DNA from: a virus
DNA: 52,487 bases
Direction: 5' to 3' (one strand)
IMG/VR virus record: IMGVR_UViG_3300022847_000008
Location: 1-52,487 of that record
Translations under genes and position numbers: made by a program
Notes under the pieces: generated by a model
What the model was told of the DNA's origin: nothing
The model's database searches: none
What the model saw: the letters and a program-made list of their open reading frames with translations, nothing else
In this document: positions 39,684 to 48,234 of the stretch, piece after piece
Layout: the number at the start of each line of letters is the position of its first letter
Position numbering within the stretch: position 1 is the stretch's first letter

Positions 39684-40508
39684 ATGAGCACCGAAGACAT
39701 TGTAGAAGAAATTGTAGATAAAAATGAATTTGATTTTAATAGTGCATTAAGTGCATTATCTGATCTGGTAGACACTTACAGTAGTGATGTATATATCCCA
39801 TCAACCAAAAGTGATTTGAAACTAAGGGAGATCAATGCAAACCAACAGAAAGAACTTATTGGGTCATCGGTTGACAATTCTTTATACAACACGGTATTCA
39901 TTATATCTTTTTATAAAATCCTAGTCGAATTGTTAGGTGATGAAATCCTCAAAACTTTGACGGTTTTTGATAAAGCATCACTTGTTCTTGGGGTGAGAAA
40001 ACAAATTTCGGATGTGTTGATGGTTCGCTTCGATGAAAAATCCGAAGAATCTTCCAAAATTTCTCTCGATGTAATTCTAAAACAAATCAAAAAAAATTAT
40101 CAACATCCCAAACCCACAAAGTTGGGAGATAAGAAATTGTCGGTTACTGTTTCTACACCTTCTATATATACAGAGTTCTTATATGAAGATCTGATGCACA
40201 AAAAAGAAAAGACTGTCAATGATATTAAGACATCACAAGATGTTAAAGACATAATTTCGAAAGAATTTCTAGGAGAGATTTCTAAATATGTTAAATTGGT
40301 TAGTATGGGTAAAGATCATATCGATTTTGACACTCTAACATTTCCGCAAAAGATTCGATTGGTTGAGAAATTGCCTAGTAGCATCGTTCAGGAGATATTA
40401 TCAAAGATATCTGATTGGAAAAAAGATCTAGAAAGTTATTTAATAGTTTCCGACGATTCTGGTAAGCAAGTTACCATCAAGATAGACCCTATTTTATTTG
40501 TTAATTAA
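39684..40508 (+). CDS. Second gp26/gp51-family baseplate-like protein
   Basis: 274 residues. YIPSTKSDLKLREINANQQK, NTVFIISFYKILVELLGDEI and FDKASLVLGVRKQISDVLMV repeat the domain layout of the preceding protein (beta start, helix with FYKIL, then LxxR), so the two are likely paralogues. The C-terminal half (TFPQKIRLVEKLPSSIVQEI) also follows the upstream gene's plan. A role in hub or wedge assembly is inferred from position. Confidence 0.6.
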   Translation: MSTEDIVEEIVDKNEFDFNSALSALSDLVDTYSSDVYIPSTKSDLKLREINANQQKELIGSSVDNSLYNTVFIISFYKILVELLGDEILKTLTVFDKASLVLGVRKQISDVLMVRFDEKSEESSKISLDVILKQIKKNYQHPKPTKLGDKKLSVTVSTPSIYTEFLYEDLMHKKEKTVNDIKTSQDVKDIISKEFLGEISKYVKLVSMGKDHIDFDTLTFPQKIRLVEKLPSSIVQEILSKISDWKKDLESYLIVSDDSGKQVTIKIDPILFVN

Positions 40509-40532
40509 CTCTTTAGGCCATAATTATTTAAT

Positions 40533-42968
40533 ATGGCTGAGTTAGACATTGATGCAGTAATTTCGAGATTAACATTTGATCCTATTAATGGGGATGATCT
40601 GTTAAAAATCATATTCCAAAATGTAGACTCATCGGCAATATCCTCAAGTTTAAAGGATACTGTTATAAATCCCCTTATCAATAAGATAAGATTTTTATAC
40701 GAAAAAGCCGGGACCAATGTTCAAGATCTAACGAATAACAAGGACAAGCTCGCAAAGATATCTGAGCCTGCTGGTTTATTTGAGTTTTCGAAGAAGGCTA
40801 CCTATGCCAAAGATTTAGGAGAAAAGGTTATTTCTCCTATAGTGAGCAAACTAAAAAGTTTGTATAGTAAGGTCGAAAAAGAAATTGATGATAATCAAGA
40901 TGAAAAGATCGGTGCAATGGCTGATCCGACTGGTATCATCGAACTTAGAAAAGATTCTAAAGATAGGATAAAGGATGTTATCGATAAGATGACATCGCGT
41001 ATATCTGGTGATACATCACCAGATATTAAATCCTATTCCAACCAATCAAATGATTCGGATAATATAAAAATATCGGATGATGGTGTTTCATCGGTCCGAT
41101 TTAGTGATGGTGGTCTAAAAGAACTTTTATCATCGGTATTAACAGTAAAAATTCAAAAATCTGGTAGCGAACAAGATACATTCGATGATCCGTCTGATAA
41201 AGGTAATAATATATCGGACGCTCTCGCGCAAGCATTTGAGAAAATTGGACTTTCTAAAAACTTAGAAAAATTAGAAAGAAGTAATAATTCTATAATAGAT
41301 GTTCTTAAAGAGTTAAATTTGGACCCCAACAAGACTATGGGGATTCTGGGTATGATAGCCGCTGGTGCCGCTCTAGTAGGTGTGGTGGGGATGTTTTGGG
41401 GTAGTCATATCAAGCCATGGATCGAAGAAAAATTCGGTATTAAATTTGATTTTCTGGATAAATTTAGTGGTATATTCGAATCTATAGAAAAATGGTTTTA
41501 TGTTGGTGGTGCTGCCGCTGGTGGTGCTGCATTAAGAATAGGTGGAGAAATTTTTGAAACTGCCGGAAAACTTGGTGAGAAAATGATAGGGAAAGTATTT
41601 TCGGCTCTTCTAGGCGAAGGTGCTGAAAAGGGGTTAGGCGCAGGAACTATGAAGCTATTATCAGGAGCAACCGTTAAAAAGATTCTAGGTAAAACTTTAG
41701 GCAATGTTGGTAAGGCCGCTTTGAGGGGAATTCCTATTATCGGATCTTTGATTAGTTTGGGATTTGCTATTGACAACTTTCAAAAAGGCAACACAACCCA
41801 AGGGTTATTGGATTTATTAAACGGAGTAGTTGGTTTAATCCCCGGTGTTGGTATTCCATTGAGTTTAGGTGTGTCTGCATTGCAAATAATGCTAGAAGTA
41901 CAAACTTTAGATTTGGAAGGATCTGAAAAAAGTTCTGCACAGGCTAGTATGGTTTGGAGCGGCATTAAAGGTATTTGGGGTACTCTAAAGAAAACTCCGT
42001 TCATACAGACCTTTGTGAATTTAAGCGAAGGATTATATAAATTAACTACTGGTGATTTTCGTGGTGGGTTTGAACAATTGAACGGTGTTCCGGTTATCGG
42101 AACTATCATTACACCCTTTATGGCGTTCTTTGATAATATAGAACACACAAGCGAAGGTGGATTGAGTTTCAACTTTAAAGGTTTTATGAAGGATTTCAAA
42201 CGCAGAACACTTCGTGGGTTATTATCATGGTTCCCGTCAGTATTTGGATTTAGATCTAAATTAGCCGATATGATGGGAATGGGTGATGAATTTCGACAAG
42301 ATGAATATGACTCGTTAGAATCATCCGATGTAACTAATGCTGAAAATAATGTAAAGAAAATGATAGGCTCTTCGCCACACTCTCAAGATCGAGAAAGTAG
42401 TATATCAAAAAACATAGAAGAACTGAATAAAAAATTAGAAAATTCTAAAAAACAACTTGAAAATGAAAAGCTTAAAAATTCCGAAATAAGTAGTCTAAAG
42501 GCTGTGTGGGATGGTGAATATTTCGCAAACAAAGAGGGTAGTATGGAACAGGATGTTTCATACTATGCATCGCAACTTAATAAAGAAAGGGGATTATTGG
42601 AATTAGAAAAAAGTAAAAAGCGTGTAAAAGCCGATGACTTATTCTTACCATCGAAGAGTGTTTATAATCCGTCAAACAATACCCAATATGATTTGGCACC
42701 CGATGATAATGTGTTGGCTTACAAATCTGGTGGTATGTTGGATACAATGTTAGGTGAGATGAAGAATGCAATTCTAACCATGAGTAATACCATTGTTGGT
42801 ATGCAAAAATCTGATAATTCTCAAGGTTCCAACGTGAACGTGAATAATGTATCAAACGTAAGCAATGCATCAGGTGGTGATAGTTCCATGAGTGGTAAAC
42901 GCGATCCTATATTCGATTCTCGAACAAATTATTGGAGAAAATATCCCAATGAGAGAAGTTTTGCTTAA
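40533..42968 (+). CDS. Tape-measure-like tail protein
   Basis: 811 residues. The N-terminal 260 residues are helical and polar. Residues about 265-460 form several Gly/Ala-rich hydrophobic stretches (GILGMIAAGAALVGVVGMFW, YVGGAAAGGAALRIGG, GLIPGVGIPLSLGVSAL). The C-terminal third has a coiled coil (ELNKKLENSKKQLENEKLKN) and an Asn/Ser-rich end. Membrane-active Gly-rich segments inside a long helical protein are typical of tape measures, which set tail length and enter the host envelope. Its place between baseplate hub and gp48-like genes supports this. A large baseplate protein is the alternative. Confidence 0.65.
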   Translation: MAELDIDAVISRLTFDPINGDDLLKIIFQNVDSSAISSSLKDTVINPLINKIRFLYEKAGTNVQDLTNNKDKLAKISEPAGLFEFSKKATYAKDLGEKVISPIVSKLKSLYSKVEKEIDDNQDEKIGAMADPTGIIELRKDSKDRIKDVIDKMTSRISGDTSPDIKSYSNQSNDSDNIKISDDGVSSVRFSDGGLKELLSSVLTVKIQKSGSEQDTFDDPSDKGNNISDALAQAFEKIGLSKNLEKLERSNNSIIDVLKELNLDPNKTMGILGMIAAGAALVGVVGMFWGSHIKPWIEEKFGIKFDFLDKFSGIFESIEKWFYVGGAAAGGAALRIGGEIFETAGKLGEKMIGKVFSALLGEGAEKGLGAGTMKLLSGATVKKILGKTLGNVGKAALRGIPIIGSLISLGFAIDNFQKGNTTQGLLDLLNGVVGLIPGVGIPLSLGVSALQIMLEVQTLDLEGSEKSSAQASMVWSGIKGIWGTLKKTPFIQTFVNLSEGLYKLTTGDFRGGFEQLNGVPVIGTIITPFMAFFDNIEHTSEGGLSFNFKGFMKDFKRRTLRGLLSWFPSVFGFRSKLADMMGMGDEFRQDEYDSLESSDVTNAENNVKKMIGSSPHSQDRESSISKNIEELNKKLENSKKQLENEKLKNSEISSLKAVWDGEYFANKEGSMEQDVSYYASQLNKERGLLELEKSKKRVKADDLFLPSKSVYNPSNNTQYDLAPDDNVLAYKSGGMLDTMLGEMKNAILTMSNTIVGMQKSDNSQGSNVNVNNVSNVSNASGGDSSMSGKRDPIFDSRTNYWRKYPNERSFA

Positions 42969-42976
42969 TTATTTAT

Positions 42977-44137
42977 ATGCCTGATGTTTCTGATAATACA
43001 ACCACCAATCAAGGGGGGAGTTCTATGATAACAGAATCCGAGACTTTGAACCAAGCCAATGATCACACTCGGGGGGGAGGGTTGTATAATATAGTTGATA
43101 AAGAAGTTGTTATAAAACTATTCGGTCAAACTGTAAAGTTTACATATCCTTATGCAAAGCATAAAGGAGATGGTATTATAAATCTACATAGCCAATTTCC
43201 GTGGTGTAATTCATCTATGGATAAATCGGAGGTTCCTGCCATATGCGCCCAAGAATTTGAATTGACATGGGGACAAACCGTGACAAATTTACAAAGGTTA
43301 TTGGAGGGTGTCGATGAATATAGTGGATCTAAATCTTTAGATACTTATCTAACAATGTATTCAGGAAAACCAACAGGATTTACATATTATTTTCCACATT
43401 TATTAAGGGGTGGAAGCAGTCTACGAGAAATTTCTAATACTTGGTCAGCGGGAAATGATTTTAATCTAACTGGTTCGATGTTGAAAGGGTTGAAGGGTAG
43501 ATTTGAGTCGATTTCAGGACTTGTTGATTTGGGCGAAGAAATCGCTGGTGGAATTCTCCCCGGTTTTGGTTTCGAAGATACTCAAAAATATGGGGGAACC
43601 GCTCCTAAAACCGTAACAGTTTCTTTCCCGTTATATAACACCGTCGATACCAAGTCAGCATTTAAGAATTATTGTTTTTGTCTATTGTTCGCGTTTCAAA
43701 ATCTAAAAACTCGAACAACTATGATGACTTATATTCCACCTAAGTTATATAAAATTTACAATGCTGGATATAATGGTGGAATTTATATGCCTTCTGCTAC
43801 TGTTTCTAAATTTTCGGTTGAAGGTATCGGAACAACCCGAGTATTAGATGATCAGTTAAAGGATGGGTTAACTAACTCAAGAATATTAATACCTGAGGCT
43901 TTTAAGGTTACCATAGAATTTCAAGAAATATTATCTCAAAGTTCTAATATTATGTTGGGGTCAATGGGTGGTCAACAAGTTGAGGTTATTAATGATAAGG
44001 GAGTAGATAAAATTATGGATGTTGCTTCTAATATTACCAGTGGTGTAGCAGATGGTGTAGCAGCTATTTCTAATAAATTAGGAATAACACCTCCCGAACC
44101 TACGGTGTCTACCGATACTAAACAATTATATAAATAA
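42977..44137 (+). CDS. gp48: Baseplate tube-cap protein (T4 gp48-like)
   Basis: 386 residues. NYCFCLLFAFQNLKTRTTMM, TYIPPKLYKIYNAG, MPSATVSKFSVEGIGTTR and IPEAFKVTIEFQEILSQSSN have the order and spacing of gp48 and related tube-cap proteins; VSFPLYNTVD is the strand before them. gp48 sits on the central hub and starts tube assembly. Size matches T4 gp48 (364 aa). The following gene is gp53-like, as in T4-type baseplate clusters. Confidence 0.8.
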   Translation: MPDVSDNTTTNQGGSSMITESETLNQANDHTRGGGLYNIVDKEVVIKLFGQTVKFTYPYAKHKGDGIINLHSQFPWCNSSMDKSEVPAICAQEFELTWGQTVTNLQRLLEGVDEYSGSKSLDTYLTMYSGKPTGFTYYFPHLLRGGSSLREISNTWSAGNDFNLTGSMLKGLKGRFESISGLVDLGEEIAGGILPGFGFEDTQKYGGTAPKTVTVSFPLYNTVDTKSAFKNYCFCLLFAFQNLKTRTTMMTYIPPKLYKIYNAGYNGGIYMPSATVSKFSVEGIGTTRVLDDQLKDGLTNSRILIPEAFKVTIEFQEILSQSSNIMLGSMGGQQVEVINDKGVDKIMDVASNITSGVADGVAAISNKLGITPPEPTVSTDTKQLYK

Positions 44138-44138
44138 T

Positions 44139-44495
44139 ATGAACAACCCAATTTCAAACCCTAATAAAATGTCATCATATCGCTTTGAGAATTTCTTTAA
44201 AGTTTTTACAGACAATGATTACGACTGGTCATTTTATAATATATTGAAAAATATATCGATATTTCCAGCCGATGACCCTTCGGTCGAAGATGATTATATT
44301 ATTCGTCCGGGTGATACGTGGGTTTATATTTCATATAAATATTACAATACGATGGATTTATATTGGTTGGTGATGGAATATAACAATATTAGAAATCCCA
44401 CGAAATTCCCAGAAGTAGGCACAAAAATCAAACTTCTTAATGCTTCGTATGTTTATCCGGTTCTAACAGAACTAAAGAAACAGATTGATAGATAA
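44139..44495 (+). CDS. gp53: Baseplate wedge protein (T4 gp53-like)
   Basis: 118 residues. SYRFENFFKVFTDNDYDW, then YIIRPGDTWVYISYKYYNTM, DLYWLVMEYNNIRNPTKFPE and VGTKIKLLNASYVYPVL. The middle is the LysM-like domain of gp53, which clamps the wedge to the hub (T4 gp53 is longer, 196 aa). It begins one base after the preceding stop (TAATATG). Confidence 0.88.
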   Translation: MNNPISNPNKMSSYRFENFFKVFTDNDYDWSFYNILKNISIFPADDPSVEDDYIIRPGDTWVYISYKYYNTMDLYWLVMEYNNIRNPTKFPEVGTKIKLLNASYVYPVLTELKKQIDR

Positions 44496-44498
44496 GTA
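44491..44498 (+). promoter_or_regulatory. Late-promoter-like octamer GATAAGTA
   Basis: Lies 5 nt before the GTG start of the first terminase part. Confidence 0.5.
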
Positions 44499-44503
44499 GT
44501 TAA

Positions 44504-45190
44504 GTGGCAAGAAAACAGAAACCCATTCCAGTAGTTGATGATGATATTCTAATCAACGGCCAATTCTATAAAGGTAACGAGCAGTTATTAAATAAGAACG
44601 CAAAAATAGGGTTCACTCCAGAGATGTTGGAGGAACTAAAATCTTGCACGAAGAACGTTTTATTCTTTGCAGAAAGACATTTTAATATCATCACCGAGGA
44701 TGGTCGAGAGGTTATTAAACTTAGACCGTTCCAGAAAAAAATTCTCAAGAATCTTAAGAATTTTAAAAGACATGTGTTGTGTTGTACTAGACAGGCAGGT
44801 AAAACCACAATTGTTTCTGTATATGCTCTATGGAAAGCATGTTTCTTTGATCATCAAAGGATTGCTATTCTTGCAAATAAAGGGGAAACTGCCGAACAAA
44901 TTTTCGAACGAGTTAGAATGGCCTTCGAGAATTTACCAATGTATCTCAAACCAGCCGTAAAATCTTGGAGAAAAAATGGTTTCGATCTAACTAATGGTTC
45001 GAGTATCATCATTAGTTCAGCATCTTCTTCTTCTATTCGTGGTAGATCGATTAATTGTGTGTCCGGTGATAGTATAGTAACAATGAGAAATAAATTAACA
45101 GGAGAAATTTTCAAAATTCCTATGAAAAATATCCCAGAAAAAATCGGTGGGATAAAATATTCGGATACCGAATTTATTTTAGATGATTAG
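44504..45190 (+). CDS. terL: Large terminase part 1 (ATPase N-terminal) fused to split-intein N-half 1
   Basis: GTG start at 44504, 228 residues. Residues 1-184 are the N-terminal ATPase part of T4 gp17-type TerL: FAERHFNIITEDGREVIKLR, PFQKKIL, Walker A CTRQAGKTT (94-102), then ILANKGETAEQIFERVRMAF and IIISSASSSSIRGRSIN. At C185 the sequence becomes an intein N-terminus (CVSGDSIVTMRNKLTGEIFK, block A), and stops with TAG after 44 intein residues. Walker B and the nuclease domain are not in this polypeptide. After the TAG the same frame stays open for 28 codons. Full function requires trans-splicing with the next gene's product. Confidence 0.95.
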   Translation: MARKQKPIPVVDDDILINGQFYKGNEQLLNKNAKIGFTPEMLEELKSCTKNVLFFAERHFNIITEDGREVIKLRPFQKKILKNLKNFKRHVLCCTRQAGKTTIVSVYALWKACFFDHQRIAILANKGETAEQIFERVRMAFENLPMYLKPAVKSWRKNGFDLTNGSSIIISSASSSSIRGRSINCVSGDSIVTMRNKLTGEIFKIPMKNIPEKIGGIKYSDTEFILDD

Positions 45191-45606
45191 CTGTATGTCG
45201 AATCGTCAAGAATTACCTATTGGTTGGATGAAAAGAACCGATCATACAAAAACAAAAAAATGATATGGCAGATGTAACAAATTACAAAATATTTAAAAAT
45301 GATGACTTCGAAATCTTAACCAAAGATGGATTTCAGGATTTTAAAGGATTAATTGTTGGGAAAAATATAAATAAACTATTATTAACATTTTCGAACGGCA
45401 AATCATTATTATGCACTCATCATCATAAAATTATGATAGATGATTTAAACTTTATTTATGCACATGATATGGTGGTCGGTGATCACATTTTCGGTGGACA
45501 TATATTGATATCTTCCGAAAATGTTGAGAACGATGAGCCTGTATACGAATTTCTAGAAATTGAAAATAATCACACTTATTATGCCAATGATATATTATCC
45601 AACCAA
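45056..45606 (+). other. Split intein 1 in terminase (44-aa N-half, 114-aa C-half)
   Basis: N-half 45056-45190, C-half 45265-45606, separated by a 74-nt gap. The C-half has a block B-like TFSNGKSLLCTHHHK, and block F/G VYEFLEIENNHTYYAND-ILSNQ, then Cys+1. The last residue is Gln (Asn-Gln, not His-Asn); a terminal Gln is known from a few inteins. The short N-half makes it an atypical split. Confidence 0.88.
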
Positions 45607-45996
45607 TGTCTGATCATTGATGAAGCTGCACATATTCCAAATGATTTGATGAAAGAAATTTGGAAATCTGTCATTCCTACCATCTCGGCCAATAAAAATG
45701 GAGAAATTATAACCATCTCAACTCCTAACGGTGCCGATAAAGATAATAAATTCTATCAATTATATCTAGAAGCTCAAAAAGAAAATAGTATATGGGCACT
45801 AATGTTGGTAAATTGGTGGGAAATTGAGGGTAGAGATGAAGAATGGAAAAAACAGGAAATCGAAACCATTGGATCTTTACATGACTTTTTACAAGAATAT
45901 GAAAATTGTGTAAGTGGTGAAAGTATTCTAGATTTGATAAGTATTGATAACGAATACACCAAAAAATCAATTGAACAACTCTATATCGATATGTAA
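45265..45996 (+). CDS. terL: Large terminase part 2 (Walker B region) between intein C-half 1 and N-half 2
   Basis: 243 residues. 1-114: C-half of intein 1 ending ILSNQ. 115-214: extein CLIIDEAAHIPNDLMKEIWK (Walker B, D119/E120), ISTPNGADKDNKFYQLYLEA (motif III/C-motif STPNG), to HDFLQEYEN. 215-243: N-half of intein 2, CVSGESILDLISIDNEYTKK, then stop. The central extein of only 100 residues can have no enzymatic role on its own. Both ends must be spliced. The ATG at 45265 follows a stop in an overlapping frame, so coupling to part 1 is possible if the TAG is read through. Confidence 0.95.
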   Translation: MADVTNYKIFKNDDFEILTKDGFQDFKGLIVGKNINKLLLTFSNGKSLLCTHHHKIMIDDLNFIYAHDMVVGDHIFGGHILISSENVENDEPVYEFLEIENNHTYYANDILSNQCLIIDEAAHIPNDLMKEIWKSVIPTISANKNGEIITISTPNGADKDNKFYQLYLEAQKENSIWALMLVNWWEIEGRDEEWKKQEIETIGSLHDFLQEYENCVSGESILDLISIDNEYTKKSIEQLYIDM

Positions 45997-46572
45997 ACTC
46001 GATAAAGGACTTTATAGTTCCGTCCCAATCAAACGAGAAAACGCAAACACCAAAAGGAGAGAAACCAATTTTAAATTGTATGGGAATTTTTCACCAAATA
46101 CTTTTGGGGTATTATCCCGATGGTTATTGTCATGAGACCAATACTATCTACGAACTATATAAAAGATATGATAAACAGAAGAATTCTGATAATAGACAAT
46201 CTGAAATTGTCGAAAACTCGGGTGTAATTTTGTAATCATATGGGATATTAAAAAATGAAAAAAAACAATAAAGGTTATAAAATTTTAACACCATCTGGAT
46301 ATCAATCTTTTGATGGTATACGAAAAATAAAAAAGAAAGTATATAAAGTCGAAACCGAGACTAAAATTATTCGGGTTACTCTGGATCATCCATTTCAAGT
46401 GGATGGTAAAGTTGTTTTAACCAGAGATTTATCTCTATGGGATATGTTAGAAACTAAAGCGGGTAAGGAGATGGTTTTAGATATAAGCCCAGATGGTGAA
46501 GAATGGGTTTTTGATCTAATAAATGTAAAAAATGGAAGTATTTATTATGCAAATGACATATTGGTTCATAAC
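45907..46572 (+). other. Split intein 2 in terminase (29-aa N-half, 106-aa C-half)
   Basis: N-half 45907-45996, C-half 46255-46572. The C-half has GYKILTPSGYQSFDGI, VTLDHPFQV (block B-like) and WVFDLINVKNGSIYYAND then ILVHN before Cys+1. The sizes match the atypically split AceL-TerL intein (about 25 + 104 aa, from a T4-type TerL of an Antarctic lake), as I recall it. The 258-nt gap contains a small remnant. Confidence 0.9.
46080..46235 (+). pseudogene. 51-codon remnant between the halves of split intein 2
   Basis: ATG 46080 to TAA 46233-46235. The frame is also open upstream to at least 45987, so it continues the region from before the N-half's stop in another frame. The product (MGIFHQILLGYYPDGYCHET at its start) matches no family that I recognise. 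Its place, where fractured genes usually hold a homing endonuclease, suggests a decayed endonuclease or intein linker. It could also be a real small gene. Confidence 0.35.
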
Positions 46573-47610
46573 TGTTTCCACCCTCCCGGTAAATCTGTCA
46601 TTGATCCTGCCTTATTGGAAAAGCTAAAATCTCAATGCAATGAACCAATTTTGGTTACTGATGATGGTGCATACAAAATATATACACTACCGAAACCCAC
46701 AAGTTTTTATGTGATAGGCGTTGATGTAGGTGAAGGTATCGGTCGAACAAATAGTGTTGCTCAAATATTAGATATATCTGATTTAAGAAATATTGAGCAG
46801 GTTGCTGTTTATGCGCGGAACGATATGAGTCCCTATGTGTTTGGAACCCGTTTAATGGGCATTCTGAACGATTGGGGACGACCTCCGATAGCAATTGAAA
46901 CAAATAATTACGGTCAACAAATATTGGATGTGTTGAATAATACACACAATTACGAATCGTTGGTGACTTATAGACCGGATGGTCAATCTTCGCACTACAA
47001 TCGCGAAGGTCGATTGGGAATCTATAGTCATACAAATACCAAATATAAAGGTTTGACGAATTTCCGATATTGGATCGATAGTATAAAGGCCGTTAAGTTC
47101 AACGACTTGGATACTCTTATCGAAATTTCCGAATTTATCCAATTACCAAATTACACATTTGGTAAAAAGAATGATTCTGATAGAGATGATCGCGTATTTG
47201 GATTAGTTTGGGCATTGTTTATGTTAGAACCATCATTAACCAGAATGTTTTTCAACATAGTTGAAACCGATGAACAAGGAAGACCCTTGATTATTACACC
47301 ATTCATCGACAATTCTGATCTAATTAAGAAAAGTCCAATATTTAGTGGTGATGTTAATGTTTATAAAAAAGAAGAAAGTGTGTTTAATCCGTTAGCATTT
47401 ATGCCAACCGCCCCAGATAAAGATTCTACATTAGCAGATGAGGAAAGTATGTTAGGAGGTTGGTTGCTTAAATGGGAACCCACCGATAAACCGTTGAACG
47501 AGTATAAACAATACAATCCAGAAATTATATGGAAATCTGATGATGTTATAAAACAAGAGGAAAGATTAATCGACGAAGATAATTCTAATAGACCAATTTT
47601 TCTATTCTAA
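46255..47610 (+). CDS. terL: Intein C-half 2 fused to large terminase part 3 (nuclease domain)
   Basis: 451 residues. 1-106: intein C-half 2 ending VHN. 107-451: extein beginning CFHPPGKSVIDPALLEKLK, then the RNase H-like nuclease: FYVIGVDVGEG (D157), PPIAIETNNYG (E215) and DRDDRVFGLVWAL (D311/D312), as in T4 gp17. Summed exteins (184 + 100 + 345 = 629 aa) equal the length expected for one T4-type large terminase (610 aa). This enzyme packages and cuts DNA at the prohead portal, so its assembly from three chains is essential for the phage. Confidence 0.95.
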   Translation: MKKNNKGYKILTPSGYQSFDGIRKIKKKVYKVETETKIIRVTLDHPFQVDGKVVLTRDLSLWDMLETKAGKEMVLDISPDGEEWVFDLINVKNGSIYYANDILVHNCFHPPGKSVIDPALLEKLKSQCNEPILVTDDGAYKIYTLPKPTSFYVIGVDVGEGIGRTNSVAQILDISDLRNIEQVAVYARNDMSPYVFGTRLMGILNDWGRPPIAIETNNYGQQILDVLNNTHNYESLVTYRPDGQSSHYNREGRLGIYSHTNTKYKGLTNFRYWIDSIKAVKFNDLDTLIEISEFIQLPNYTFGKKNDSDRDDRVFGLVWALFMLEPSLTRMFFNIVETDEQGRPLIITPFIDNSDLIKKSPIFSGDVNVYKKEESVFNPLAFMPTAPDKDSTLADEESMLGGWLLKWEPTDKPLNEYKQYNPEIIWKSDDVIKQEERLIDEDNSNRPIFLF

Positions 47611-47622
47611 CTAATTATTTCT

Positions 47623-48231
47623 ATGAATCAAGCAATCCTAAACAAACAACGCCATGATAAATTCATTATGGTTTTGAGTATTCCACCGATCATGCGAGAT
47701 ATAATTGATGTGGTGTCAGATGATAAATTTGACCCGGATTCTTTACAATTTTCGTGCTATGGTTCCCCGGTCCCTAATGTAAGTATTCCATCTATCGATG
47801 TTCCTTATGGCGGTCAGGTGATAAAAATATCTAGCAATTCTCGACCAGTTTTTCCATCATTTGTATTAACATTTGTCATCGATAATGGTTGGAGAAATTA
47901 CTGGATTCTATTATCGTGGTTAAACTTGTTCAACGATCAAAAAGATGGTTCGACTAGCTATAACCATGGAAATAGATCCGAATCAGAACCTTATGCAGCA
48001 GATAAAAATAATATACCTTTCCGCGATATGGTATCATCCTTTAAGACCTATGCAATCGATGAGTATAATAAAAAAATTATGGGGTTTGATTTTACCAATG
48101 TTTTCCCAACAGAAATAAGCGAAATTGGGTTTTCCCATCAAGACCCATCTGAAATTATTTGTAAGGCATCATTTGCCTTTAACCAACTTCATCCTAAGTT
48201 AATTAGAGATATTGATAAGAACAATTGTTAA
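47623..48231 (+). CDS. Tube-like baseplate/tail protein, 202 aa
   Basis: KIMGFDFTNVFPTEISEIGF and SHQDPSEIICKASFAFNQL form the closing strands of a gp19-like beta fold; WRNYWILLSWLNLFND is a mid-domain helix. It looks like another tube paralogue (gp54-type baseplate-tube junction, or neck-side tail completion). It follows the terminase cluster and starts 12 nt after its end; 3 nt separate it from the hub gene. Confidence 0.6.
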   Translation: MNQAILNKQRHDKFIMVLSIPPIMRDIIDVVSDDKFDPDSLQFSCYGSPVPNVSIPSIDVPYGGQVIKISSNSRPVFPSFVLTFVIDNGWRNYWILLSWLNLFNDQKDGSTSYNHGNRSESEPYAADKNNIPFRDMVSSFKTYAIDEYNKKIMGFDFTNVFPTEISEIGFSHQDPSEIICKASFAFNQLHPKLIRDIDKNNC

Positions 48232-48234
48232 TTT

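Noticed and set aside
45188-45190. Genome-wide TAG recoding (as in some huge phages)
   Set aside because: The open codons after this TAG suggested it, but other genes end in TAG at natural lengths (for example 1776-1778, 15693-15695) and conserved virion genes have no in-frame TAG, so only a local event is considered.
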